64,000 nucleotides of DNA from an uncultured Prevotella sp. (GTDB lineage Bacteria; Bacteroidota; Bacteroidia; Bacteroidales; Bacteroidaceae), in NCBI GenBank assembly GCA_944320355.1, contig CALUHC010000006.1, forward strand, positions 1 to 64,000, written 5' to 3'. The translations under genes were made by a program, and so were the position numbers. This document shows positions 17,693 to 26,293 of this stretch, piece after piece. The notes below the pieces were generated by a model. It was not told the DNA's origin. It was given only the letters and a program-made list of their open reading frames with translations, and did not search any database. Numbering within the stretch: the first letter of the stretch is position 1; the number at the start of each line of letters is the position of its first letter.

Positions 17693-20026
17693 TCATTTCT
17701 TCTTTGTCGCCGCGGCCTCTATCACTTCGCGGCACTCGTCGAGGGTCAGCTCGGCGGCCCGCTCGTGCATGGCCTTGGGCAGGCGGTAGTTCTTTCCGTT
17801 GAAGGCCAGGTAGGGGCCGTAGCGGCCGTTGAGCACTTCGAGGCCCGGTTCCTCGGCGAAGGCCTTTATGTGTCGCTGCTCCTCGCGGCTGCGTTTCTTC
17901 TCTATGAGGTCTATGGCCTCGTCGAGCGTGACGGCCATGGGGTCGGCGCCCTTGGGCAGCGACACGTATTTCTTGTCGTGGAGCACGTATGGCCCGAAGC
18001 GGCCCGCGCCGATCACCACCTTCGTTCCCTCGTACTCGCCTATCTCGCGGGGCAGCTTGAACAGTTCGAGCGCCTCGTCGAGCGTTATGGTCTCTATGCT
18101 CTTGTCTGTGGGCATCTGCGCGAAGCGCGGCTTCTCCTTGTCGTCTGCCGCTCCTATCTGCACCACGGGGCCGTAGCGTCCTATCTTCACGAACACCGGC
18201 TTGCCCGTGGCCGGGTCGCAGCCCAGCTCGCGCTCTCCGGCCTTGTGCTCAGAGCGGGCGTTCATGGTGCTCTCCACGGTTGGCTCGAAGTCGTGGTAGA
18301 AGTCCTTCATCATGTCTGTCCAGGCCTCTTCTCCCTCGGCTATCTCGTCGAACTTCTGCTCCACCTTGGCTGTGAAGTTGTAGTCCATGATGGTGGGGAA
18401 GTACTTCATCAGGAAGTCGTTGACCACGATGCCTATGTCTGTGGGCAGCAGCTTGCCCTTGTCGCTGCCGGCCATCTCGGTGCGTTCCTTGGTGTTTATG
18501 ACGTTGCCTCGCAGCGTGTCGACGGTGTATGTGCGCTCCTCGCCCTTGTGGTCGCCCTTGTGCACATAGTCGCGCTGCTGTATTGTGCTTATGGTGGGGG
18601 CGTAGGTAGAGGGGCGGCCTATGCCCAGCTCTTCGAGCTTGTGCACGAGGCTGGCCTCGGTATAGCGCACGGGGCCTTGGCTGAAGCGCTCCGTCGCCGT
18701 CACCTCGCGCCGCTGCAGCTCCTGCCCTTGGGCCATTGGCGGCAGCAGTCGGCTGCCTTCCTCGCCCTGCTGCTCGTCGTCGTCGGACGACTCGCGGTAG
18801 ACTTTGATGAATCCGTCGAACTTGACCACCTCGCCGCTGGCCGTGAACTGCAGGCCGTCGGCCACGCCCTTTTCTTCCGTCTCAATGGCTATGGCCACCG
18901 TTGTCTTCTCTATCTCGGCGTCGGCCATCTGGCTTGCGGCGGTGCGTTTCCATATAAGGTCGTACAGCCGCTTCTCCTGCGCGGTGCCTTCTATGGCGGT
19001 TGCGTCCATGTATGTGGGGCGGATGGCCTCGTGTGCCTCCTGCGCGCCCTTGGAGTGGGTGTGATACTGGCGCGGCTTGCTGTACTTCTCGCCCCACTGT
19101 CTCACTATTTCCTCACGGCTGGCATCGAGGCAGAGCTTCGAGAGATTCACCGAGTCGGTTCGCATATAGGTTATCTTTCCGCCCTCATAGAGCCGCTGCG
19201 CTATCATCATGGTCTGCGAGACGGTGAAGCCGAGCTTGCGCGCGGCCTCCTGCTGGAGCGTGGACGTGGTGAAAGGCGGCGCGGGCGAGCGGCGCAGGGG
19301 CTTCTTGCTGACTGACGCCACGCGGAACTTTGCGCCGCGGCAGCCTTCGAGGAAGGCAGTCACCTCGTCGTGTGTCTTGAACCGTTTGTCGAGTTCGGCC
19401 TTCACTTCGGCCATGGAGCCGTCGGAGTTCTGCAGCCCGAACACTGCCGTGACGCGGTAGTAGGGCTCGCTCTTGAAGGCCTGTATCTCGCGCTCGCGCT
19501 CTACTATGAGCCTCACGGCCACGCTCTGCACGCGGCCTGCCGACAGCGCCGGCTTGACCTTGCGCCACAGCACGGGCGACAGCTTGAAGCCCACGAGGCG
19601 GTCGAGCACGCGCCGCGCCTGCTGGGCGTTGACCAGGTTCATGTCGAGGTGGCGCGGATGCTTGATGGCTTCGAGTATGGCGGGCTTGGTGATTTCGTGG
19701 AACACTATGCGGTTGGTGTTCTTCTCGTCAAGCCCGAGCACTTCGCACAGGTGCCACGATATGGCCTCTCCCTCGCGGTCCTCATCGGATGCGAGCCATA
19801 TTTTGTCGGCCTGCTCGGCGTTCTGGCGCAGTTCCTTCACGAGCTTGGCCTTCTCGGCGGGCACCTCGTAGTGGGGTTGCAGCGTGTCGGTGTCTATGCT
19901 CAGCTCCTTCTTCTTCAGGTCGCGGATGTGGCCGTAGCTGGACATCACCTTGTAGTCGCTGCCCAAAAACTTCTCTATGGTCTTTGCCTTTGCGGGCGAC
20001 TCGACTATAACTAAATTCTTGATCAT
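17693..20026 (-). CDS. topA: DNA topoisomerase I
   Basis: The 777-residue type IA enzyme relaxes negative supercoils. The N-terminal Toprim domain begins IVESPAKAKTIEKFLGSDY, with DEDREGEAISWH for the metal-binding acidic triad, and the nucleophilic Tyr lies in ITYMRTDSVNLS about residue 300. The C-terminus replaces the Zn fingers of E. coli with repeated cold-shock-like units (KIGRYGPVVQIG, GRFGPYVLHDKKY, GRYGPYLAFNGKNYRLP) as usual in this phylum. Start at 20026 gives MIKNLVIVES, the normal beginning. Confidence 0.95.
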   Translation of the reverse strand: MIKNLVIVESPAKAKTIEKFLGSDYKVMSSYGHIRDLKKKELSIDTDTLQPHYEVPAEKAKLVKELRQNAEQADKIWLASDEDREGEAISWHLCEVLGLDEKNTNRIVFHEITKPAILEAIKHPRHLDMNLVNAQQARRVLDRLVGFKLSPVLWRKVKPALSAGRVQSVAVRLIVEREREIQAFKSEPYYRVTAVFGLQNSDGSMAEVKAELDKRFKTHDEVTAFLEGCRGAKFRVASVSKKPLRRSPAPPFTTSTLQQEAARKLGFTVSQTMMIAQRLYEGGKITYMRTDSVNLSKLCLDASREEIVRQWGEKYSKPRQYHTHSKGAQEAHEAIRPTYMDATAIEGTAQEKRLYDLIWKRTAASQMADAEIEKTTVAIAIETEEKGVADGLQFTASGEVVKFDGFIKVYRESSDDDEQQGEEGSRLLPPMAQGQELQRREVTATERFSQGPVRYTEASLVHKLEELGIGRPSTYAPTISTIQQRDYVHKGDHKGEERTYTVDTLRGNVINTKERTEMAGSDKGKLLPTDIGIVVNDFLMKYFPTIMDYNFTAKVEQKFDEIAEGEEAWTDMMKDFYHDFEPTVESTMNARSEHKAGERELGCDPATGKPVFVKIGRYGPVVQIGAADDKEKPRFAQMPTDKSIETITLDEALELFKLPREIGEYEGTKVVIGAGRFGPYVLHDKKYVSLPKGADPMAVTLDEAIDLIEKKRSREEQRHIKAFAEEPGLEVLNGRYGPYLAFNGKNYRLPKAMHERAAELTLDECREVIEAAATKKK

Positions 20027-20050
20027 ACTCGACAAATGGTTTGTTTGGGG

Positions 20051-20060
20051 TGCAAAAGTA
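20051..20060 (-). promoter_or_regulatory. Probable -7 box for topA
   Basis: On the minus strand this reads TACTTTTGCA, one base off the TAnnTTTGC pattern, 25 bases upstream of the topA start. Confidence 0.5.
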
Positions 20061-20204
20061 AGCAAAAACTTTTCTTCCACCTTATTAAAAGGAGATTTTT
20101 CTACTTTTTTAATGATATTTCCTGCCTGCGCCGCTGTCTGTCTGCGTGCCTGAGGAGGCTTCCGCGCGCGATGGCACTTGCGCTTCCGGCATGGAGGCGC
20201 CATC

Positions 20205-20600
20205 TGTTAACAAGCCTTTCAAACCTTAATTTCCGGCTTGCTGAGGCCTCCATGAATAGCGTTCCCGCTGGCGAGCCGCCCTCGGGCGGCAAATATCGCG
20301 AAAACGGGTGTGCAATCGTAACTCGCTGGGAGACATGGATGTTGTGTGGCTTTTGGGAGAACTGTGCAATGAAATACGCCGGAACCTGCGGCTGAAAACC
20401 GCCCGAAACGGCGTCTTTTGGGCGGAAACGGGCCGCGATGCCTGCCGTTTCGCGCCATGAAACGGCATATATGGCAAATCGAAACGGGCTGTTTCGCAAT
20501 CCGAAACAGCCCGTTTCTGAATACAGCGCGGCGTTTTTGCTGCGGTGTTTTGTTCAACGACGCTTCCCGTTTCCTGTTTCGAGAGAAAACGAAGTGTTAA
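20205..20600 (-). repeat. Long dyad-repeat element, copy L2
   Basis: The minus strand begins TTAACACTTCG 20 bases after the fprA stop and ends with ATTAAGGTTTGAAAGG and TGTTAACA at 20205-20212. Dyads in the middle (20430-20520) again step by 22 bp; one neighbouring pair at 20484-20519 has CGGGCTG facing CAGCCCG, a compensated change. The AAGATTGCACACCCG-type block near its far end (20300) is shared with L1, L4 and L5. Confidence 0.8.
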
Positions 20601-20620
20601 ATCCTTGCCAGCCGTTGGCT

Positions 20621-21817
20621 TCAGTCCGCGCCCCCGGCGAGCAGCCTCTCGGCCATGGCGCGGCCCAGAGCTTCGCACTGCGCGTGCGTGTCGGCGTCGA
20701 GGCTCTGGCGTATCTCCACAGGCGTGCCCACCGGCTCGTAGCGCAGCCGCGTGTCGTTCCACTCCTGTATCTTGGCCACGGCCTTGCCCGCCCATGCGTA
20801 GCTGCCGAACCAGCCTATGCAGTGGTTCTTTATGTCCTTGCCCGCCAGCTCGGAGAGCAGCACCTCCATCTCGTGGTATAGGCCCGCGTTGTAGGTCGGC
20901 GCGCCCACTATCAGTCCGCGGTAGCGGAACACGTCGCGGATGATGTACGAGTGGTGGGTCTTCGACACGTTGTACATCACGATGTCCTTCAGCCCGGCGC
21001 GGCTGGCCGCGGCGGCTATCACCTCGGCCGCGCGCTCCGTGTTGCCGTACATGGTTCCGTAGCAGATGACGAGGCCGGGAGCTGTCTCGTAGCGGCTCAT
21101 GCGGTCGTAGAGCTTCACAACGCGCTCCTTGTGCTCGTTCCACACGGGGCCGTGGGTGGAGCAGATGTAGTCGAACTCCACTCCGGCGAGCTTCTTCAGC
21201 GCGTTCTGCACGGGCGTGCCGTACTTTCCTACGATGTTGGAGTAGTAGCGCACCATCTCAAGCCAGAAGTCGTCGCAGTTGATCTGCGAGTCCACCAGCC
21301 CGCCGTTGAGCGCGCCGAAGCATCCGAAGGCGTCGCCCGAGAAGAGCGCGCGGCTCTGCGCGTCGATGGTCACCATCGTCTCGGGCCAGTGCACCATGGG
21401 AATCATGGCGAACGTCAGCTCGCGCCCTCCGAGGCTCAGCGTGCCGCCGTCCTTCACGGTCAGCTCTCCGTCGCCCAGGCCGTAGAAGCCCTTCATCATG
21501 CCGAAGGTCTTGGCGTTGCCCACTATCCTTATGCCGGGGTAGTATTTCTTTATCAGCGCTATGGAGCCGCTGTGGTCAGGCTCCATGTGGTTTATCACGA
21601 GATAGTCAATGGGGCGGTCGCCTATCACCTCGCGTATGCGCTCCATGAACGGCACGAAGAAGTCCACCTCCACGGTGTCTATGAGGCATATCTTCTCGTC
21701 CACGATGAGGTAAGAGTTGTACGACACGCCGTTGGGCAGCGGCCACAGGCCCTCGAACAGGGCCTTGTTGCGGTCGTTCACGCCCACGTAGTAGATATTG
21801 TTTGTTATCTGTTGCAT
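20621..21817 (-). CDS. FprA-family A-type flavoprotein (flavodiiron protein)
   Basis: The 398-residue cytoplasmic protein reduces O2 to water, or NO to N2O, protecting anaerobes. The N-terminal metallo-beta-lactamase-like domain carries the diiron ligands in NHMEPDHSG (His77, Glu79, Asp81, His82) and further His residues (MVHWPE, STHGPVW), and a C-terminal flavodoxin domain starts at ICYGTMYGNTE near residue 252. There is no rubredoxin domain, so electrons come from a separate partner. The start at 21817 gives the standard MxQITxNIYYVGVND beginning. It follows the PfkB kinase gene by 50 bases on the same strand. Confidence 0.93.
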   Translation of the reverse strand: MQQITNNIYYVGVNDRNKALFEGLWPLPNGVSYNSYLIVDEKICLIDTVEVDFFVPFMERIREVIGDRPIDYLVINHMEPDHSGSIALIKKYYPGIRIVGNAKTFGMMKGFYGLGDGELTVKDGGTLSLGGRELTFAMIPMVHWPETMVTIDAQSRALFSGDAFGCFGALNGGLVDSQINCDDFWLEMVRYYSNIVGKYGTPVQNALKKLAGVEFDYICSTHGPVWNEHKERVVKLYDRMSRYETAPGLVICYGTMYGNTERAAEVIAAAASRAGLKDIVMYNVSKTHHSYIIRDVFRYRGLIVGAPTYNAGLYHEMEVLLSELAGKDIKNHCIGWFGSYAWAGKAVAKIQEWNDTRLRYEPVGTPVEIRQSLDADTHAQCEALGRAMAERLLAGGAD

Positions 21818-21867
21818 GGCTTTGTTGTTTATGTTCTCACTGTTGGTTCGTTGTTTTCGGCCGCGCG

Positions 21868-22812
21868 TCAGCCCCCGCGCAGCTCCTCTTTCATCTTCCG
21901 CCCGAAGTCCTCGTCGATGGAGTTGCTTATGCCGCGGCAGCAATTGGCGGCGAAAAGCTGCGCGCAGCGCATCACGCTGTCCCACTGCTCCTCCGACGGC
22001 CCGGCCTCAAGCACGTCGCGGGTGATGCCGTACTTGAGCAGCCCGTACACGAACCCGGCGTTGAAGTTGTCGCCCGCGCCGATGGTGCTCACGGTGTCTG
22101 TCTCCACCACGGGGTAGTCCTTGGCCAGCCCCCCGCCGGCCCTCAGCGCCACGGGGCCGCCTCCGGCAGTGCAGATGAACCTCCGGCAGTAGAAGGCCAC
22201 GTCGCTGCGGTAAATCGAGTCGGGGTCGGTCTTGTGGAAAAGCACGTCGAAGTCCTCCGTGCTGCCGCGCACAATGTCGGCGTACTCAAGGTTCTCCAGC
22301 AGGTTGGGCGTTATTTTTATCACGTCGTTGCGGTGCGCGGCGCGGAAGTTCACGTCGTAGTACAGAATGGCTCCGCGGCTGCGCGCGTACTCTATGAAGC
22401 CCGTCACCTGCGGCCTTATCACCGGGTTGACGGCGTAGAACGAGCCGAACATCACCACGTCGTCGCGCTGCACGTCGGGATAGGCGAAGTCCAGGCGGTC
22501 GTGCGGGTGGTCTTTGTAGAATATGTAGTCGGCGCTTCCGCCCTCGTCGAGGAACGCCAGCGATATGGGCGACTTGCTGCTCGGGTACACGCTCACGCTG
22601 TCGGCGTTGACCCCGTTCTGCCTCATGAAGGCTATGATGCGCTCCCCCACGCGGTCGTTGCCCGCCTCGCTGATGAACGTTGTGTCCACACCGGCGCGTC
22701 CCAGCGATATGATGCCGTTAAACACAGACCCGCCCGGCACTGCGCCTATGGGCTGGTCGTTCTTGAAGATGATGTCGAGCACCGTCTCCCCTATACCTAT
22801 GACCTTACGCAT
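21868..22812 (-). CDS. PfkB-family carbohydrate kinase
   Basis: The 314-residue kinase has the family N-terminus (GETVLDIIFKN, GGSVFNGIISLGRAG at about 28-42) and the C-terminal anion-hole/base motif STIGAGDNFNAGF with catalytic Asp in GAGD. Fructokinase or ribokinase-like activity is likely, but the sugar cannot be assigned. The ATG at 22812 gives the typical MRKVIGIGETVLD start. It appears to be the first gene of a two-gene unit with the flavodiiron protein. Confidence 0.88.
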   Translation of the reverse strand: MRKVIGIGETVLDIIFKNDQPIGAVPGGSVFNGIISLGRAGVDTTFISEAGNDRVGERIIAFMRQNGVNADSVSVYPSSKSPISLAFLDEGGSADYIFYKDHPHDRLDFAYPDVQRDDVVMFGSFYAVNPVIRPQVTGFIEYARSRGAILYYDVNFRAAHRNDVIKITPNLLENLEYADIVRGSTEDFDVLFHKTDPDSIYRSDVAFYCRRFICTAGGGPVALRAGGGLAKDYPVVETDTVSTIGAGDNFNAGFVYGLLKYGITRDVLEAGPSEEQWDSVMRCAQLFAANCCRGISNSIDEDFGRKMKEELRGG

Positions 22813-22831
22813 ATATAACTTCTTATCGAGC

Positions 22832-22841
22832 TGCAAAGTTC
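22832..22841 (-). promoter_or_regulatory. Probable -7 box for the PfkB gene
   Basis: The minus strand reads GAACTTTGCA about 20 bases upstream of the start, close to TAnnTTTGC. Confidence 0.4.
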
Positions 22842-22894
22842 TGAATTTTTTGCCAAACTGCAAACAAAAGCAAACCATATTTGAGTATCTTTAA

Positions 22895-23139
22895 CCCAAA
22901 TCGCCATCAGATGCCAAGGCGTTTTCGTCCTGTCGCCGCGCAGATTGGCTGTCGCCTTTGCCGAAGGCGTAGCGGGCTACGCCGAGACAAGGCGGCGGGC
23001 AAGGTGCCGGCAACAGGGCGGAAACGGCTGGAAAGCCGGGAATGGCAACAAGGCAAGCTGTCCGGCGGTCTGATGGCAGATTTGGGTTGCAACCCAAGTC
23101 GCCATCAGATGCCAAGGCGTTTTCGCCCTGTCGCCGCGC
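22895..23139. repeat. Direct repeat of about 47 bp, 198 bp apart, with hairpins
   Basis: The segment 22895-22941 recurs almost unchanged at 23093-23139 (shared core GCCATCAGATGCCAAGGCG). The second copy is preceded by an inverted half, so 23073-23106 folds back on itself (GATGGC...GCCATC). GGCGTAGCGGGCTACGCC at 22966 is another perfect small hairpin. No gene is convincing in 22813-23328, apart from a -7 box at its end. Confidence 0.65.
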
Positions 23140-23288
23140 GATACGCTCCGTCCGGCAAGCCGGAAGGCCCTGTCTCGCAATCGGTTGAGGCTCAGGCCAT
23201 TGCCCGGACAGCTCGATGCAGCCTGGAGGAATGCGCCCGCGCGGCGAAATAGGCGGGCGGAATATTTCCGCCTGTCGCCTTTTTTTAC

Positions 23289-23297
23289 TAACTTTGC
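23289..23297 (+). promoter_or_regulatory. -7 box ahead of the M16 peptidase
   Basis: TAACTTTGC matches the Bacteroidetes consensus exactly, 32 bases upstream of the start codon. Confidence 0.65.
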
Positions 23298-23328
23298 CGC
23301 CGGTTTCTACCATCACAATCACCTCTTT

Positions 23329-24594
23329 ATGGAATACAACACTTGCACACTGAACAACGGATTGCGCATAATCCACCTGCCGTCGGCGTCGCCCGTGGTC
23401 TACTGCGGATACCAAATCAACGCCGGCACGCGCGACGAGCTGCCCGGCGAGGAGGGCCTGGCGCACTTCTGCGAGCACTCCACCTTCAAGGGAACGGCGC
23501 GCCGCCGGGCCTGGCACATACTCAACTGCCTTGAGAGCGTGGGCGGAGACCTCAACGCGTTCACCAACAAGGAGGACACCGTCTACTATGCGGCGATACC
23601 CGGCGAGCACGTGGCCCGCGCCGTGGACCTGCTCACGGACATCGTGTTCCACAGCCGGTACCCGCGCCAGGAGCTTGAGAAGGAGGTGGAGGTGGTGTGC
23701 GACGAGATAGAGAGCTACAACGACTCGCCGGCCGAACTCATCTATGACGAGTTCGAGAATATGCTCTTCAGCGGCCATCCTCTCGGCCACAACATACTCG
23801 GTACGGCCGAGCGGCTGCACACCTTCTCCACCGAAGAGACAGCCGCCTTCGCCCGCCGCCACTACCGTCCGGACAACGCCGTGTTCTTTGCCTACGGCAA
23901 GCTGGACTTCAACCGCCTTGTGAGGCTGCTCCAGAAGGCCGCCGCCGGATTCCCCGACCGGGCGCCAGCGCCGTCAGACACGGGCGCGGAGGGAGCGCTG
24001 CCTCCCTACTGCCCGCGCGAGGCCATCGTGGACCGGGGCACGCACCAGGCCCACGTCATGATGGGCAACAGGGCGTACAGCGCGCACGACGGGCGGCGCA
24101 TGGCTCTCTACCTGCTCAACAACATACTCGGGGGGCCGGGCATGAACGCCCGGCTCAACCTCGCCCTGCGCGAGCGCCACGGCCTTGTCTACACCGTGGA
24201 AAGCTCGATGGCCTCCTACTCGGACACCGGGGCGTGGTGCGTTTACTTCGGCTGCGACCCGCACGACGTGCCGCGCTGCCGCCGCCTTGTGCGCCGCGAG
24301 CTGGACAAGATGATGCAAAAACCGCTGTCGACGGCGCGCCTTGCCGCCGCGAAGAAGCAGATAAAGGGGCAGCTCTCCGTGGCCTGCGACAACCGGGAGA
24401 GCTTTGCCCTCGACTTTGGCAAGGGCTTCCTGCACTATGGCCGCGAGAAAGACGTTGAGGAGGTGTTCGCCCGCATAGACGCCATAACGGCCGCGGAGAT
24501 GCAGCAGGTGGCCTGCGAGACGTTCGCGCCCGAACGCATGACCACGCTCATATATACCGGCGCAGGCCGGGGCGCGGGCCAGGGCATCCATTGA
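23329..24594 (+). CDS. M16 family zinc metallopeptidase
   Basis: The 421-residue protein has the inverted zinc motif HxxEH as HFCEH (His46, Glu49, His50) and the distal glutamate region EKEVEVVCDEIESYNDSP about 75 residues on, so it looks catalytically intact. The second half (about 220-421) is the inactive partner domain, containing the R/Y pair region (RHGLVYTVESSM). This single 45-kDa subunit resembles processing-peptidase-like M16 members. No signal peptide is seen, so it is probably cytoplasmic and the substrate is unknown. The chosen start follows a perfect -7 box. Confidence 0.88.
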   Translation: MEYNTCTLNNGLRIIHLPSASPVVYCGYQINAGTRDELPGEEGLAHFCEHSTFKGTARRRAWHILNCLESVGGDLNAFTNKEDTVYYAAIPGEHVARAVDLLTDIVFHSRYPRQELEKEVEVVCDEIESYNDSPAELIYDEFENMLFSGHPLGHNILGTAERLHTFSTEETAAFARRHYRPDNAVFFAYGKLDFNRLVRLLQKAAAGFPDRAPAPSDTGAEGALPPYCPREAIVDRGTHQAHVMMGNRAYSAHDGRRMALYLLNNILGGPGMNARLNLALRERHGLVYTVESSMASYSDTGAWCVYFGCDPHDVPRCRRLVRRELDKMMQKPLSTARLAAAKKQIKGQLSVACDNRESFALDFGKGFLHYGREKDVEEVFARIDAITAAEMQQVACETFAPERMTTLIYTGAGRGAGQGIH

Positions 24595-24747
24595 CCCTGG
24601 GCCCGCGGCGCGGCGGCCCGCTGCAGGCCGGTGTGCCTGTGCGGCGTGCCCGCTATGTGGCCATGCCGGAAGGCAAGGCCGATGTTTGCGCCTTGCCCGT
24701 GCTTGAATATATGCAACTAAAAGCGGGCTGTGCGGCCCCGGTTTCAC

Positions 24748-24848
24748 GTATGTGCCGTTTCGCCATTCAAAACGCGCCGTTTCGCAGAGCAAAACGGGCT
24801 GTTTTGGAGAGCGAAACGGCACATTTCGCAACATAAAACGGCACGTTT
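24748..24848. repeat. Short 22-bp dyad array S3 (five units)
   Basis: Units start at 24748, 24770, 24792, 24814 and 24836, each 22 bp apart. They are more diverged than S2 (TATGTGCCGTTT, AAACGCGCCGTTT, AAACGGGCTGTTT, AAACGGCACATTT, AAACGGCACGTTT) and do not all pair. The array lies 154 bases downstream of the M16 stop; I see nothing in 24595-24747. Confidence 0.85.
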
Positions 24849-25134
24849 TGCAACGCGCTGGCAGTCAGGTGGTTATCCGTGACGGCCGCTGCCGCTGCCT
24901 TTAACATAAAAATGTTAACCGCTGCGCGCTGCGTCCGGCCGCTTCCGGGCGCTTGGACAACCGGCTGATGTCCATAAAGGCGAAGTCACGTGCCTGCGCC
25001 ACGGCCTGGCGGGCGTGGCCGCTCGCGCGTGGATGCAGGCAGGGCCTGCGGCCCGAAATCGCGGCCGGCGTGCCCTTTTTCACTATTTAACAAAACTTCT
25101 TCTGTCCTTGAACCATTCGTGCATTGTGGCAGTG

Positions 25135-25215
25135 TACCTTTGCATAAAGTAAGCTGCGCTCGGCAATCCGTGAGCAAACTCCCGTTGCCCTCGCTGGCGT
25201 TACCTTTGCATAAGG
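25135..25215 (+). promoter_or_regulatory. Duplicated promoter-like repeat (two -7 boxes 66 bp apart)
   Basis: TACCTTTGC occurs at 25135-25143 and again at 25201-25209, each followed by ATAA. The intervening segment contains GCTGCGCTCGGCAATCC. The same arrangement, also with 66-bp spacing, is found on the minus strand at 53956-54047, and a related single unit at 8286. Transcription from either box would give a leader of about 70-140 bases for the gene at 25281. Confidence 0.6.
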
Positions 25216-25280
25216 CAAGCCCTCTGTTGCCACGGACGTGGCGGCGCGGCGCGCTGCAAACCTTTTTAAATATCAAAACC

Positions 25281-25727
25281 ATGAGACACAACAACAATGA
25301 AACCGCGGGCATGGCCTTCATCACGCCGAAGGCAGAGCAGGCCCGTATGCTGAGAGAAGCGAGAAAACGCATGACGGCAGAGTTCGCCGAGCTGTTGGCG
25401 ATAGCCCCTGAGAGCGGGTCGCGGTGGGCAGGGACCACATCCGACCTGATGGAGGCGGCCCACGTGGCCTACAGCGACGCGTCGCTGCGCGACGGGCTTG
25501 GCTGCCCGCGCACATTCAAGGAGATAGTGGCGGCGGTGTGCCGCAGCCTCCATGTCAGGCCGCCGCGCAATCCGCGGAGCCTTGCCGGCAGGGCGGCGCG
25601 GCGCAAGGGCGTAAGGCGCGAGCCGCTCATCGACCGATACTGCCGGCTGACAGCGGGCGACACCGCCCGCCGCCCGCTGCTGGCCATGGTGCGCAGGCGG
25701 CACGACGACAACACCATGAACCCTTAA
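25281..25727 (+). CDS. Small protein of unknown function, paired with an M15 peptidase
   Basis: The 148-residue protein has a helical first half (FITPKAEQARMLREARKRMTAEF) and a strongly basic second half (about 95-130, RNPRSLAGRAARRKGVRREP). I do not recognise a named family. Similar small basic proteins with a mid-region PxTFKEIVAAVCRSL are frequent in Bacteroidales next to DNA-binding or lysin genes, but this is recollection and not a search. Start at 25281 follows the promoter-like repeat; the frame upstream is only intergenic repeat. It ends 12 bases before the M15 gene. Confidence 0.7.
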   Translation: MRHNNNETAGMAFITPKAEQARMLREARKRMTAEFAELLAIAPESGSRWAGTTSDLMEAAHVAYSDASLRDGLGCPRTFKEIVAAVCRSLHVRPPRNPRSLAGRAARRKGVRREPLIDRYCRLTAGDTARRPLLAMVRRRHDDNTMNP

Positions 25728-25739
25728 GAAATAATAGCC

Positions 25740-26174
25740 ATGAACGAAAGAACAATGCTGAGCGAGCACTTCTCGCTCGAAGAGATGACGCGCTCGGGCA
25801 TAGCCCTGCGCCATCACATCGACAACACTCCCACGCCCGAGGCTGTGGAGAACATGAGACGGCTGTGCCAGGCCGTGCTTGAGCCGATACGCCGCCGATT
25901 CGGCGTGACGCGCATCACGAGCGGATACCGCTGCGCGGAGCTAAACAAAGCCGTGGGAGGTGCCGCCGCCTCGCAGCACCTGCGGGGCGAGGCGGCCGAC
26001 ATACACATATCGGACATGGAGGTGGGGCGCAAGATTTTCGACTTCGTGCGCCGCAACACGGACTTCGACCAGCTGCTCTTTGAGCGCAGGCAGAGCAACG
26101 GCTGCCGCTGGCTGCACGTGTCTTACACCACGCGCCGCCCCAACCGCCGCCAGGCCCTGGCCGTGGACTGCTGA
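25740..26174 (+). CDS. Peptidase M15 family (D-Ala-D-Ala carboxypeptidase-like, Peptidase_M15_3)
   Basis: The 144-residue protein has the zinc motif SGYRCAELNKAVGGAAASQH with HLRGEAADIH (His and Asp ligands) and the third ligand in WLHVSY near residue 123. Proteins of this size cut peptidoglycan cross-bridges and are often endolysins of phage or phage-like elements. It lacks a signal peptide, so holin-type release or a remnant of a lysis module are both possible. It is co-oriented with the unknown gene 12 bases upstream and ends at a strong terminator. Confidence 0.85.
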   Translation: MNERTMLSEHFSLEEMTRSGIALRHHIDNTPTPEAVENMRRLCQAVLEPIRRRFGVTRITSGYRCAELNKAVGGAAASQHLRGEAADIHISDMEVGRKIFDFVRRNTDFDQLLFERRQSNGCRWLHVSYTTRRPNRRQALAVDC

Positions 26175-26221
26175 CGGCAGGCCGCACACTTGCTGATACC
26201 ATGAAAAGACACAGACTGCAA

Positions 26222-26266
26222 AATCCCCGCCACCCTGTTATCGGGTGGCGGGGATTGTCGTTTTTC
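26222..26266 (+). terminator. Strong rho-independent terminator after the M15 gene
   Basis: A perfect 14-bp stem (AATCCCCGCCACCC with its complement) has a 7-base loop, followed by GTCGTTTTT. Confidence 0.9.
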
Positions 26267-26293
26267 CAACCCGGCCCGGGGCGCAGAAAACTT

